This document shows positions 6,919-14,991 of a stretch of 32,299 bases of DNA, in pieces. The notes under the pieces were generated by a model. That model did not search any database and was not told where the DNA came from. It saw only the letters and a list, made by a program, of their open reading frames with translations. A program made the translations under genes and the position numbers. How positions within the stretch are numbered: position 1 is the stretch's first letter; each line of letters opens with the position of its first letter. Location of the stretch: NCBI GenBank assembly GCA_019119935.1, contig DWWA01000042.1, positions 1 through 32,299 of the forward strand, written 5' to 3'. This stretch comes from Candidatus Ruthenibacterium merdavium (GTDB lineage Bacteria > Bacillota > Clostridia > Oscillospirales > Ruminococcaceae).

Positions 6919-7910
6919 TAAGCCGACGGCGCGGTTGCTGAGTCCGCCGGATTTGCCTGTAGATATTCCTCTAACGTGATACCTGTGAGCATAATTTGTT
7001 TCGCGGCTTCCTGCCCGACATAACGGTAATGCCACGGCTCATAGGAAATGCCTGTTACAGCTTCTTTCTCTTTCGGATAGCGCAGAATAAAGCCGTACTC
7101 CGCGCAGTTGGCTTTCAGCCAAGCGAAGGCAGGTGTTTGCTCGAAATCCTCTGTCAAATCGTTGTGCGTGGTATACCAATCGGCGGAAACGATGTCAGCG
7201 GCAAGGCCGAGATTATGCTCGCTTGTACCGGGGCGTGCCACCCAGCGCGCGGCTTCTTGTTCTGCCTGCTGTGCGGCCAGTCCCTGCTGCATGAGTTCCT
7301 CCGTTTTAATTTGGAACAACGCGCGCTGACGGCCAATGCTGCGATAGCCCGACACTAAGTAGAGCTTGCAGCCGTCCTGCTCGGCATCGTGCAGCATTTT
7401 TTCCAGCCAATCGGCGGCGCGCATGTCAAAAGGGCGATGCTCATAACCTGCAATATTAGAGGTTTCCGGCTCAAAATCGTCGGGGAGGGGGTTTGCCGCG
7501 TTGACAAGGCGCAGCTGCCAATTTGACGCGGCCTCGGCAGAAGCCATGGCCGCGTCAGAAGAAGAACTGGAAGCCTTGCCCGGGTCGGTGATGTCGGAGG
7601 CTGCTTTACCTGCTCCGCTCATCACATCGGAAACGGCTTCGCCCGCACCGCTGATCACATTCGAGGCACCGTTCATCATATCGGAGCCTGCGTCGCTCAT
7701 GTCGTTCATCATGCCGGACGAGCTGTCGGCACGGCTCTCAGACAGCGACTCGCTTCGGCTCTGCGACAGCGATTCGCTTCTGCTTTGGGAAAGCGATTCA
7801 CTTCGGCTTTGGGACGCGGAGGAAGAATCATCCATCCCAAAACAGCCCGTGAAAACCATGCCGCACAAAGCGGCCGAACAAACCATAGAAAGTGTTCTTT
7901 TCAGCAACAT
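6918..7910 (-). CDS. VanY-type D,D-carboxypeptidase lipoprotein
   Basis: Zinc peptidase (M15B/VanY) that trims the terminal D-Ala from peptidoglycan stem peptides. The 330-aa product begins with a lipoprotein signal (lipobox VFTGC, C23), so it is probably membrane-anchored outside the cell. Next come four 8-residue repeats, SQSRSESL (residues 33-64), then a Ser/Ala/Gly/Met-rich linker to about residue 128, then the catalytic domain. SGYRS (187-191), H232 and D239 in GTSEHNLGLAAD, and E291/H294 in EPWHYRYVG supply the zinc and catalytic residues. It is the last gene of prmA-rsmE-vanY-like, 45 nt after rsmE. No vanA/vanX-like resistance genes are nearby, so this is more likely ordinary wall remodelling than glycopeptide resistance. 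Confidence 0.9.
   Translation of the reverse strand: MLLKRTLSMVCSAALCGMVFTGCFGMDDSSSASQSRSESLSQSRSESLSQSRSESLSESRADSSSGMMNDMSDAGSDMMNGASNVISGAGEAVSDVMSGAGKAASDITDPGKASSSSSDAAMASAEAASNWQLRLVNAANPLPDDFEPETSNIAGYEHRPFDMRAADWLEKMLHDAEQDGCKLYLVSGYRSIGRQRALFQIKTEELMQQGLAAQQAEQEAARWVARPGTSEHNLGLAADIVSADWYTTHNDLTEDFEQTPAFAWLKANCAEYGFILRYPKEKEAVTGISYEPWHYRYVGQEAAKQIMLTGITLEEYLQANPADSATAPSA
7719..7814 (-). repeat. 24-bp tandem repeats in lipoprotein linker
   Basis: Three near-identical 24-bp units plus one diverged unit encode SQSRSESL repeats. Such repeats can change copy number by slippage and so alter linker length. Confidence 0.8.
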
Positions 7911-7955
7911 ACAATCACCCTTTCACCCGCCGACCCAAAGCGGGCAAGACGGGAT

Positions 7956-8678
7956 TTATTGTAAATTGCCGGTTTGCGCCATCACCACGGACAGTGCCGC
8001 CACGGGGGCCGTTTCACAGCGCAGAATCCGCGCGCCCAACCCAATGGGCACACAGCCTGCCCTGTGTGCGGCGTTTGCTTCCTCTTCGGAAAAGCCGCCT
8101 TCACTGCCGGTGATGATGGCCACGCGCTTTGGCGTGTTTTGCAACCGGCTATGTAAAGGCTGTCCGCCTTTTTCATACAAAAACAGGGCTTCGTCGTGCT
8201 GTGCTGCCTCTTGAAGCATTTGGGCAAAAGAGAGCGGCATTTCCACTTTCGGAATGATGCCGCGCCCTGCCTGCTTGGCCGCTTCTAGGGCAATGCGCTG
8301 ATAGCGCTCATTTTTTTGTTCTTCTTTTTTGGGCGTTACGACACAGTAGCGGCTGAAAAACGGTACAATGCGCATCGCCCCCAGTTCTACGCCTTTTTGA
8401 ATAATCCATTCGAGCTTATCCGCTTTCGGGTAGCCTACATATAGCGTGACCGCGACACTCGGCTCTGATACGCTTTTTTCACTGGAAAGTATCTCCAGTT
8501 CGCACAAATCCGGCGCACAGTGCACCGCGCGGCAAAGGTAATCTGTCCCCGCGCCGTCACACAGCACGGCTTCTTCGCCCGGCTTTGCCCGCATGACAAC
8601 ACAAAAATGTTTTGCGTCTGCGCCGTCGAGATAGGCGTGTGTATCTGTGACGCGCGTTGTAAAATAGCGATGCGGCAT
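7956..8678 (-). CDS. rsmE: 16S rRNA m3U1498 methyltransferase RsmE
   Basis: SAM-dependent enzyme of the SPOUT class that methylates U1498 of 16S rRNA at N3. The 240-aa product has an N-terminal PUA-like part (MPHRYF, HFCVVMRAKPGEE) and the C-terminal knotted domain: KADKLEWIIQKGVELG, QAGRGIIP, ITGSEGGFSEEE and LGARILRCETAPVAAL. An AAAGGAG site precedes the ATG. It lies 24 nt after prmA, which is a very common pairing in Bacillota. Confidence 0.95.
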   Translation of the reverse strand: MPHRYFTTRVTDTHAYLDGADAKHFCVVMRAKPGEEAVLCDGAGTDYLCRAVHCAPDLCELEILSSEKSVSEPSVAVTLYVGYPKADKLEWIIQKGVELGAMRIVPFFSRYCVVTPKKEEQKNERYQRIALEAAKQAGRGIIPKVEMPLSFAQMLQEAAQHDEALFLYEKGGQPLHSRLQNTPKRVAIITGSEGGFSEEEANAAHRAGCVPIGLGARILRCETAPVAALSVVMAQTGNLQ

Positions 8679-8702
8679 GAAAAAACTCCTTTCGGGAATG
8701 GG

Positions 8703-9617
8703 TTATGCGCGGCGGCAGACAAGCGCTACCCAGCCGTTTTTCTCCTTCACTTCTTCTACGCGCAGGCCCGCGGCGCACACCGCGTCAATCACTTCATCGC
8801 GGCGCGTGTCAATGATGCCGCTGGCAATAAACAGGCCGTTTTCGCAAAGCAGTGCCGGAATTTGCGGCGAAAGCGCTTTGATGGCGTTGGCGACAATGTT
8901 GGCGCAGATCACGTCATACACGCCCGTGGCTTTGTCGGACAAATCGCCAATCAATACGTTCAGCTTGCCGCTCACGCCGTTGCGCTGGGCATTTTCTCCG
9001 GCGGTGCGCACACACATGGGGTCAATGTCCACGCCCTCGGCACTCTCTGCGCCCAGCTTTAACGCGGCAATCGCCAAAATGCCCGAACCGGTGCCGATAT
9101 CGAGCACGCGCTCGCCGCCTTTGATGACAGAATCGAGCGTTTCCAGGCAAAGCGCGGTGGTCTCATGGGTGCCGGTGCCGAACGCCATGCCGGGGTCAAG
9201 CGTAATCACGGCGCGGTCGGTTTCGTATTCTTCCCAGCTCGGAACAACCGCCAGGCGGCTGCCGATGTCCATGGCGTGATAATACTGTTTCCAGCTGGTT
9301 TCCCAGTCTTCCTGCTCTACGCCGGAAAGCTCCATGCGGTAGGGGATTTCCGCGCGCGCCAAACGGTCTTGCATCAGTTCGGCCACTTCGGCGGCGTTTT
9401 CGTCGGGGGAAAGATATAAGTGCACAATCACTTCGTCGCGGTTTTTGTCCAAAAGCTCCTGCTCAATTAAATCGACGTGCGCGATGGCTTCAACCTGCGC
9501 TTCCAAGTCGCGGTAATCCTCAATATAAATGCCGCCGCCGGAAATGCCGGTGGCAATGGCCTCGGCGCTGTCGGCAAAGCGGGCGGGGATGGTGGTTTTG
9601 ATGTCGGTCCATTCCAT
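8703..9617 (-). CDS. prmA: ribosomal protein L11 methyltransferase PrmA
   Basis: SAM-dependent methyltransferase that trimethylates ribosomal protein L11. The 304-aa product has the N-terminal L11-recognition domain (to about residue 110), then a Rossmann-type catalytic domain: DPGMAFGTGTHETT, the SAM-binding VLDIGTGSGILAIAA, and NIVANAI. It is the first gene of the prmA-rsmE-lipoprotein transcript, with its own promoter at 9679-9706. AAAGGA lies about 12 nt upstream of the ATG. Confidence 0.95.
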   Translation of the reverse strand: MEWTDIKTTIPARFADSAEAIATGISGGGIYIEDYRDLEAQVEAIAHVDLIEQELLDKNRDEVIVHLYLSPDENAAEVAELMQDRLARAEIPYRMELSGVEQEDWETSWKQYYHAMDIGSRLAVVPSWEEYETDRAVITLDPGMAFGTGTHETTALCLETLDSVIKGGERVLDIGTGSGILAIAALKLGAESAEGVDIDPMCVRTAGENAQRNGVSGKLNVLIGDLSDKATGVYDVICANIVANAIKALSPQIPALLCENGLFIASGIIDTRRDEVIDAVCAAGLRVEEVKEKNGWVALVCRRA

Positions 9618-9678
9618 AAGTGGTCATATTCCTTTCTGAAACGGCGCTTTTCGGCGTCCGCGTTTTTCACTGCCTTTT

Positions 9679-9706
9679 ATTATACTATAAGAAATGCTGA
9701 ACACAA
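9679..9706 (-). promoter_or_regulatory. promoter of prmA operon
   Basis: Minus strand: -35 TTGTGT (9701-9706), 16-bp spacer, -10 TATAAT (9679-9684), about 60 nt before the prmA start. Confidence 0.65.
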
Positions 9707-9794
9707 AAGAAAAATCTGAAAAAAGGCGAGTCAAGAGAAATCGACAAAAACATAACAAAAAAGAAATACTTTGTCACTTTGTACAAAAAGGGGC

Positions 9795-9812
9795 TTGTGA
9801 AAACTTTAACAT
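9795..9812 (+). promoter_or_regulatory. Rex-like operator 1
   Basis: TTGTGAA-AACT-TTAACAT fits the Rex consensus TTGTTAA-n4-TTAACAA with one mismatch per half. It lies just upstream of the adhE -35 box. Rex is the NADH/NAD+-sensing repressor known to control adhE in many clostridia. Confidence 0.7.
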
Positions 9813-9828
9813 TAGGGCTTTCCGCGTA

Positions 9829-9846
9829 TTGATAAACATTTAACAG
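9829..9846 (+). promoter_or_regulatory. Rex-like operator 2, overlapping the -35
   Basis: TTGATAA-ACAT-TTAACAG again matches the Rex consensus with one mismatch per half. It starts at the -35 hexamer, so bound Rex would block RNA polymerase. Its centre is 34 bp from operator 1, about three helical turns. Confidence 0.65.
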
Positions 9847-9858
9847 CTATGGTACAAT
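9829..9858 (+). promoter_or_regulatory. adhE promoter
   Basis: -35 TTGATA (9829-9834), 18-bp spacer, and -10 TACAAT (9853-9858) preceded by TGG as an extended -10. It leaves a leader of roughly 100 nt before adhE. Confidence 0.75.
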
Positions 9859-9967
9859 AGGAGCATCGAGAGAGCCGAAGGCGCAAAAGCCCGCGCTCTC
9901 ATTTTCGGCACAAATGCACCGTGCATTTGGCCTGTTTGGAAAAGACCAATTTGAGAGGAGCACAAAA

Positions 9968-12577
9968 ATGGCTGAGAAAAAAACCACCGTTGCCCCCGCC
10001 GAGACAGACGTCAAAGGCATGATCGACGGCCTTGTCAGCAAGGCTCAGGTTGCTTTGAAGGAGTTCTTGGCACTGGATCAGGAGCAGATTGACCACATTG
10101 TTCACGAGATGGCTCTGGCTGGCCTGGACAAGCACCAGGAGCTGGCACGCATGGCTGTGGAGGAAACCGGCCGCGGCGTGTACGAGGACAAGGTGATCAA
10201 GAACATGTTCGCCACCGAGTACATCTGGCACGACATCAAGCGCGAGAAGACCGTTGGTATTCTTGACGAGAACGAGATGGAAGGCTATGTTGAGGTTGCG
10301 GAGCCCGTAGGCGTTATCTGCGGTGTAACCCCGACCACCAACCCCACTTCCACCACAATGTTCAAGTGCTTGATCGCTGTCAAGACCCGCAACCCCATCA
10401 TCTTCGGCTTCCATCCGTCCGCACAAAAGTGCTCTGCGGAAGCAGCTCGCATCGTGTACGAAGCAGCTGTGAAAGCCGGCGCACCGAAAAACTGCATTCA
10501 GTGGATCGACAAACCGTCCATTGACGCAACAGGCGCTTTGATGAATCACCCCGGTGTTGCCACCATCCTGGCAACCGGCGGCCCCGGCATGGTGCAGGCA
10601 GCTTACAGCTGCGGCAAGCCCGCTCTGGGCGTAGGCCCGGGCAACGTGCCCTGCTTCATTGAGAAGTCGGCAGACCTGCATCGCGCATGCACCGACCTCA
10701 TGATGTCCAAAACCTTCGACAACGGCATGATCTGCGCTTCTGAGCAGGCTGTTATCGTAGAGAAGGAGCTGGCGAAGGACTTCGAGAAATTCATGAAGGA
10801 CAACGGCTGCTACTTCCTGAACAAAGAGGAAACCGATAAGCTCACCGCTTATATGTTCCCCGACCCCAACAAGGGCGTTTTCGCACCGGTTGTCGGCCGC
10901 AGCGCACACTGGATTGCTCAGCAGGCCGGCCTGAATGTGCCTGAGAAAACCAAGATTTTGATCGTTCCCGTGGATCGTCCCGACAGCGGCCATCCCATGG
11001 CAAAAGAGAAGCTGAGCCCGGTACTGGCTTACTTCATCGTTGACAGCAAAGAGCAGGGCTTCGACTACGCCAACAAGATGCTCGAGCTGGGCGGCCTTGG
11101 CCACTCTGCGGTTATCCACACCGGCGATATGAAGATTGCCGACGAGTACGGCATTGCCATGCGCGTAGGCCGTATCATCGTAAACAGCCCCTCCTCTCAG
11201 GGTGCAATCGGCGATATCTACAACACCAACACTCCGTCCTTGACTTTGGGCTGCGGCTCTTACGGTAAAAACTCGGTGTCTCAGAACGTCACCACCGTAA
11301 ACCTCATCAACAAAAAGCGCATCGCCAAGAGGAGAGTCAATATGCAGTGGTTCAAGATTCCGCCGAAGATTTACTTTGAGAACGACTCCATCCAGTATTT
11401 GGAGAAAATGGAGGACATCTCCCGTGCGTTCATCGTTACCGACCCTGTCATGGTACAGCTGGGCAACGTGGACAAGGTTCTGTACTACCTGCGCAAACGC
11501 GCACAGTACTGCCACAGCGAAATCTATTCTGACGTTGAGAGCGATCCTTCCGTAGAGTGCATCATGCGCGGCGTTGAGGCAATGCGTGCCTTCCAGCCCG
11601 ACGTGATCATTGCCATCGGCGGCGGCTCTGCAATCGACGCTGCAAAGGGTATGTGGCTGTTCTACGAGCATCCCGATACAAGCTTTGACGGCCTGCGTCA
11701 GCGCTTCCTCGATATCCGCAAACGTGCGTTCAAGTTCCCTGAGCTCGGCACCAAAACGAAGCTGGTTGCAATCCCGACCACTTCCGGTACCGGTTCTGAG
11801 GTTACCAGCTTCTCGGTTATCACCGATAAGAAGAACGGCAACATCAAATATCCCTTGGCCGATTACAGCCTGACTCCGGACGTTGCAATCATCGACCCGC
11901 AGTTCACGCTGTCCATGCCCAAGAGCATCGTTGCCGACACCGGTTTGGACGTTCTGACCCACGCAATCGAGGCTTATGTTTCCGTCATGGCTTCCGATTA
12001 CACCGACGGTCTGGCATTGCAGGCAATCGAGATGGTATTCGAGTACCTCGAGAAATCTTACAACGGCGATCCCATTGCCCGCGAGAAGATGCACAACGCA
12101 TCCTGCATCGCAGGTATGGCCTTCACCAACGCATTCCTCGGCTTGAACCACTCCATGGCTCACAAGCTGGGCGGTGAGTATCACATCCCGCACGGCCGTG
12201 CAAACGCACTGCTGATGCCGTATATCATCGCTTACAATGCAACGAAGCCCACGAAGTTTGCTTCCTTCCCGAAATATAAGGAGTATGTGGCAGACGAGCG
12301 CTATGCAAAGATTGCACGCCGTTTGGGCTTGTGCTCGCCGAATGCTTCCAAAGAGGATGCCATCAAGGCTCTCATTGAGGCAGTCCGCAAGCTGATGAAG
12401 GCTACCGACCGCCCGATGTCCATCAAGGACTGCGGCGTGGACGAGGCTGAGTTCATGAGCAAGCTGAGCGACTTGAGCTACAAAGCATTTGAAGATCAGT
12501 GCACAACGGCAAACCCCGTATATCCCTTGGTCAGCGAGATCCAGGAGATCTACAAGAAAACTTATTACGGTGAATAA
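9968..12577 (+). CDS. adhE: bifunctional acetaldehyde-CoA/alcohol dehydrogenase AdhE
   Basis: Reduces acetyl-CoA to acetaldehyde and then ethanol, reoxidising two NADH; the main redox outlet of mixed-acid fermenters. The 869-aa product has an N-terminal aldehyde dehydrogenase half (to about 440), with catalytic C256 in FDNGMICASEQ and the cofactor segment ATGGPGMVQAAY. The C-terminal iron-dependent alcohol dehydrogenase half carries AIGGGSAIDAAKG, PTTSGTGSEVT, GLDVLTHAIEAY and the metal-ligand region NHSMAHKLGGEYHIPHGRAN. Family members form spirosome filaments. The ATG at 9968 follows GAGAGGAG; an upstream in-frame ATG at 9914 lacks a ribosome site. It is monocistronic, behind two Rex-like operators, and ends at a strong terminator. 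The minus-strand reading frame across it is a codon-bias shadow. Confidence 0.97.
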   Translation: MAEKKTTVAPAETDVKGMIDGLVSKAQVALKEFLALDQEQIDHIVHEMALAGLDKHQELARMAVEETGRGVYEDKVIKNMFATEYIWHDIKREKTVGILDENEMEGYVEVAEPVGVICGVTPTTNPTSTTMFKCLIAVKTRNPIIFGFHPSAQKCSAEAARIVYEAAVKAGAPKNCIQWIDKPSIDATGALMNHPGVATILATGGPGMVQAAYSCGKPALGVGPGNVPCFIEKSADLHRACTDLMMSKTFDNGMICASEQAVIVEKELAKDFEKFMKDNGCYFLNKEETDKLTAYMFPDPNKGVFAPVVGRSAHWIAQQAGLNVPEKTKILIVPVDRPDSGHPMAKEKLSPVLAYFIVDSKEQGFDYANKMLELGGLGHSAVIHTGDMKIADEYGIAMRVGRIIVNSPSSQGAIGDIYNTNTPSLTLGCGSYGKNSVSQNVTTVNLINKKRIAKRRVNMQWFKIPPKIYFENDSIQYLEKMEDISRAFIVTDPVMVQLGNVDKVLYYLRKRAQYCHSEIYSDVESDPSVECIMRGVEAMRAFQPDVIIAIGGGSAIDAAKGMWLFYEHPDTSFDGLRQRFLDIRKRAFKFPELGTKTKLVAIPTTSGTGSEVTSFSVITDKKNGNIKYPLADYSLTPDVAIIDPQFTLSMPKSIVADTGLDVLTHAIEAYVSVMASDYTDGLALQAIEMVFEYLEKSYNGDPIAREKMHNASCIAGMAFTNAFLGLNHSMAHKLGGEYHIPHGRANALLMPYIIAYNATKPTKFASFPKYKEYVADERYAKIARRLGLCSPNASKEDAIKALIEAVRKLMKATDRPMSIKDCGVDEAEFMSKLSDLSYKAFEDQCTTANPVYPLVSEIQEIYKKTYYGE

Positions 12578-12601
12578 TTCACCTTTCTTTTCCAAACAGC
12601 A

Positions 12602-12628
12602 AAAAGCCGCCCGAAAGGGCGGTTTTTT
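12602..12628 (+). terminator. adhE terminator
   Basis: AAAAAGCCGCCC, GAAA tetraloop, then GGGCGG and six T residues. Its 3' side, GGGCGGTTTTTTGC, recurs at 13514-13527. Between here and 12879 I see hairpins CGGCAAGG/CCTTGCCG (12725-12732/12748-12755), GTGTC/GACAC (12764-12768/12772-12776) and AAAGCC/GGCTTT just before the next ribosome site, but no gene. Confidence 0.9.
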
Positions 12629-13495
12629 GCATCAATCAGCTTTGAAAAACAGTTGCGGCTGTTTGCTGCGCAGGCATTTTGTAAATGTTAAGAAGCCCGG
12701 AGATTTTTCATAACAAGGGAGAGGCGGCAAGGGAAAAGCACGGAAAGCCTTGCCGAATTGTGAGTGTCTTTGACACCGCAGACAACGCTTCGCTGACCAT
12801 AAGCTGAAAATTCGGACGGTTCAAAAAAGCCTTTATTTCAATGAAAGCCGCAATGCGGGCTTTAGAAAGGAATCTTTGATGAGTCAGCCTAATATTTTGA
12901 TTATTCACTGCGACCAGCTGCGGTTTGACTGTCTTGGATTCAACGGAAACCCGGACATTCAAACCCCGCATTTAGACTGTTTGGCAAAAAACAGCGTCAA
13001 CTATAACAATCACTATACCGTCTACCCGATTTGTACGCCTTCCCGTTATTCCTTTTGGAGCAGTTTGTATGTTCACCAGCACGGCGCATGGGACAACCAC
13101 GCAACACTGCCCGGCGGATATCCCACCTTTCCAAAAGTATTGCGGGAAAACGGATATCGAACCGCCGCTGTCGGTAAAATGCACATGAACCCGGTTTATC
13201 AAGACATTGGGTTTTCACACATGGAGCTTGCGGAGCAAAACGGCACTGGCCGGTTTCAGGACGACTACCACCGCTGGCTGATGGAGCAGGGAAAAATTGA
13301 CCGCTTCGATTTGCACCATCAATCGGACTTATTCCGCGAGGAAACCACCGACCACCTTTATGATATGTGTCAGTGTGCGCAGTCCGACTTGGCGCTGGAG
13401 AATGATTCAACCGAGTGGATTACCCGGCGCGCAAAGGAGCAGATTGAGTGCTGGGAAGACGGAACGCCCTCTGTGCTGATGGTTGGGTATCGCAA

Positions 13496-13527
13496 ACAAA
13501 AAACCGCCCTTTCGGGCGGTTTTTTGC
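13496..13527 (+). terminator. terminator hairpin inside the broken sulfatase frame
   Basis: CCGCCC (13504-13509), TTTC, GGGCGG (13514-13519), flanked by A6 and T6. It is nearly symmetric and so active on either strand. It marks the 3' breakpoint of the sulfatase homology. Confidence 0.8.
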
Positions 13528-13638
13528 GTTATGAAGGATGGAGTTGGAATTCAGGCGACAGACTGCTTTGCACGAAAGAAAAGCGTTTGAAAAGTACGCG
13601 CGCCGCTGTCTGTCTCCCCTGTTATGTTGTGGCGCTGA

Positions 13639-13652
13639 TTAGCTTTAGCTAA
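13639..13652. promoter_or_regulatory. palindrome resembling a DtxR-family box
   Basis: TTAGCTTTAGCTAA is a perfect palindrome around TT. A related GTTAGCATAGGCTAC lies some 55-65 bp further on. DtxR/IdeR-type metal repressors bind TTAGG-TTAGCC-like palindromes, so these may be remnants of a metal-regulated promoter. No metal-transport gene follows. The stretch 13653-13856 otherwise shows only the sbcD promoter. Confidence 0.25.
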
Positions 13653-13749
13653 CCAACGACTTTATTTTAACTGATTCACTTGCAAATGTAAAGAGTTGTT
13701 TGTTAGCATAGGCTACCTTTTTGCTCGGCTCATGCCGGGCGCAAAAAAG

Positions 13750-13778
13750 ATGCAATTTCGTGTGATTTGTGGTAAAAT
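13750..13778 (+). promoter_or_regulatory. probable promoter of sbcDC
   Basis: -10 TAAAAT (13773-13778) with TGG in front as an extended -10, and a weak -35 ATGCAA (13750-13755) at 17 bp. It lies about 80 nt before the sbcD start. Confidence 0.5.
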
Positions 13779-13856
13779 AGGGGCATTGTTCTATGGGCGG
13801 CACTGCCCGAAACGTTGTACTCAGCGCCGTCGACGGTATGATAAGGAGGACAACCC

Positions 13857-14990
13857 GTGAAGCTGATGCATTTGTCCGATCTGCATTTAGGAAAGCGTGT
13901 CAACGAATTTTCGATGCTGGAAGACCAAAGGTATATATTAAATGAAATAGTACAAATTGTAATAAATGAAGCCGTAGAAACGGTGCTGATTTCCGGCGAT
14001 GTTTACGATAAAAGTGTGCCTCCCGGCCAAGCAGTAACACTGTTTGATGACTTCCTCACCCGCCTTCAAGAACTGCAATGCACCGTTTTTTTCGTGGCGG
14101 GCAATCACGATGCGCCGGAGCGTTTGGCGTTTGCCGGGCGGCTTTTGGAGCACAGCCGCGTTTATCTTTCGCCGGTGTTCGACGGCACAATGACATGCCG
14201 TACACTCTGTGATGCGCACGGCGAAGTGGACGTGTGGCTGCTGCCGTTTGTAAAGCCTGCCGCCGTGCGTCCGTTTTATCCGGACGATGCCATCGAAAGT
14301 TATCAGGAGGCAGTGGCCGCTGTGCTGAAAAGAAACCCGCCGCACGAAGGAAGGCGCAGCATTTTGCTTGCGCATCAATTTGTCACAGGCGCCAAAACGG
14401 GCGGCTCGGAAGAGCTGAGCATTGGCGGGGCGGAGAACATAGACGGAGCGTTGTTTGATGCGTACGATTACGTTGCACTGGGCCACATTCACAGCGCACA
14501 GCGCGTAGGGCGCGAAACCGTTCGTTACTGCGGCTCTCCGCTGAAATATTCGCTTTCGGAGGCGCGCGGGGCAAAGAGCGTTACCGTCGTCACGCTGGGA
14601 GAAAAAGGGAGTATTGATATAAAACTTTGCCCCCTGACGCCCTTGCACGATCTGCGCGCCATCCGCGGCACTTACGACGAAGTGACGGCGCGCCCGTTTT
14701 ATGAGGGCACTGCCACAGACGATTACTTGCACATTACGCTCACGGATGAAACAGAAGTGCTCGACGCAGTGGGAAAGCTGCGCAGCATTTATCCGAATAT
14801 TATGCGCGTCGATTATGACAACGCGCGCACGCGCGCGGGTGCGGCCATGCCGGAAGTATCTGTGCAGGAGGAGGCCGCGCCGCTCGATTTGTTCTGCCGT
14901 TTTTTTGAATGGCAAAACGAAAAGCCGCTGACAGAACGCCAGCGCGCCCTGCTGAAAGACGAAATCGAAGCCATTTGGGAGGAGCACTGA
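13857..14990 (+). CDS. sbcD: exonuclease subunit SbcD (Mre11-like)
   Basis: Nuclease subunit of SbcCD, a Mn-dependent complex that opens DNA hairpins and trims blocked ends. The 377-aa product has the calcineurin-like phosphoesterase motifs in order: DLHLGK, ISGDVYD, GNHDAPER, LLAHQF and GHIHSAQ. These provide the two-metal site. The C-terminal part is the usual capping and SbcC-docking region. The start is a GTG with AAGGAGGA 6 nt upstream. One base separates its stop from sbcC, so the two are translationally coupled. Confidence 0.96.
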   Translation: MKLMHLSDLHLGKRVNEFSMLEDQRYILNEIVQIVINEAVETVLISGDVYDKSVPPGQAVTLFDDFLTRLQELQCTVFFVAGNHDAPERLAFAGRLLEHSRVYLSPVFDGTMTCRTLCDAHGEVDVWLLPFVKPAAVRPFYPDDAIESYQEAVAAVLKRNPPHEGRRSILLAHQFVTGAKTGGSEELSIGGAENIDGALFDAYDYVALGHIHSAQRVGRETVRYCGSPLKYSLSEARGAKSVTVVTLGEKGSIDIKLCPLTPLHDLRAIRGTYDEVTARPFYEGTATDDYLHITLTDETEVLDAVGKLRSIYPNIMRVDYDNARTRAGAAMPEVSVQEEAAPLDLFCRFFEWQNEKPLTERQRALLKDEIEAIWEEH

Positions 14991-14991
14991 G

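Larger units (their letters stand above)
12879..13652 (+). pseudogene. truncated type I sulfatase
   Basis: The first 204 codons (to about 13490) encode the N-terminal part of an arylsulfatase-type enzyme. D and Q in HCDQLRFD are metal ligands. CTPSR is the signature whose Cys is converted to formylglycine. PTFPKVLRENGYRTAAVGKMH is also typical. Homology stops right after PSVLMVGY, where related enzymes continue with a Pro-His stretch. The frame then runs through a terminator hairpin into unrelated sequence until 13652. The second half, with the remaining metal ligands, is missing, so the product should be inactive. AGAAAGGA precedes the ATG. It may be a deletion that fused the gene to another gene's terminator. 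No sulfatase-activating enzyme is nearby. Confidence 0.8.

Noticed and set aside
7719-7814. CRISPR-like tandem repeats
   Set aside because: Units are in-frame coding repeats with no spacers.
6918-7910. vancomycin-resistance locus
   Set aside because: Only a VanY-type carboxypeptidase is present; no ligase, VanH, VanX or two-component genes.
7501-8214. plus-strand frame rich in Ser and Leu repeats
   Set aside because: It is the complement of the lipoprotein repeat region and rsmE, with no start site and no continuity with a real gene.
9899-12595. 898-codon open frame on the minus strand across adhE
   Set aside because: It mirrors the strongly biased codon use of adhE, has no ribosome site or recognisable domain, and adhE matches its family along its full length.
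13938-14987. 349-codon minus-strand frame across sbcD
   Set aside because: Shadow of sbcD; composition is typical of antisense frames and no start signal exists.
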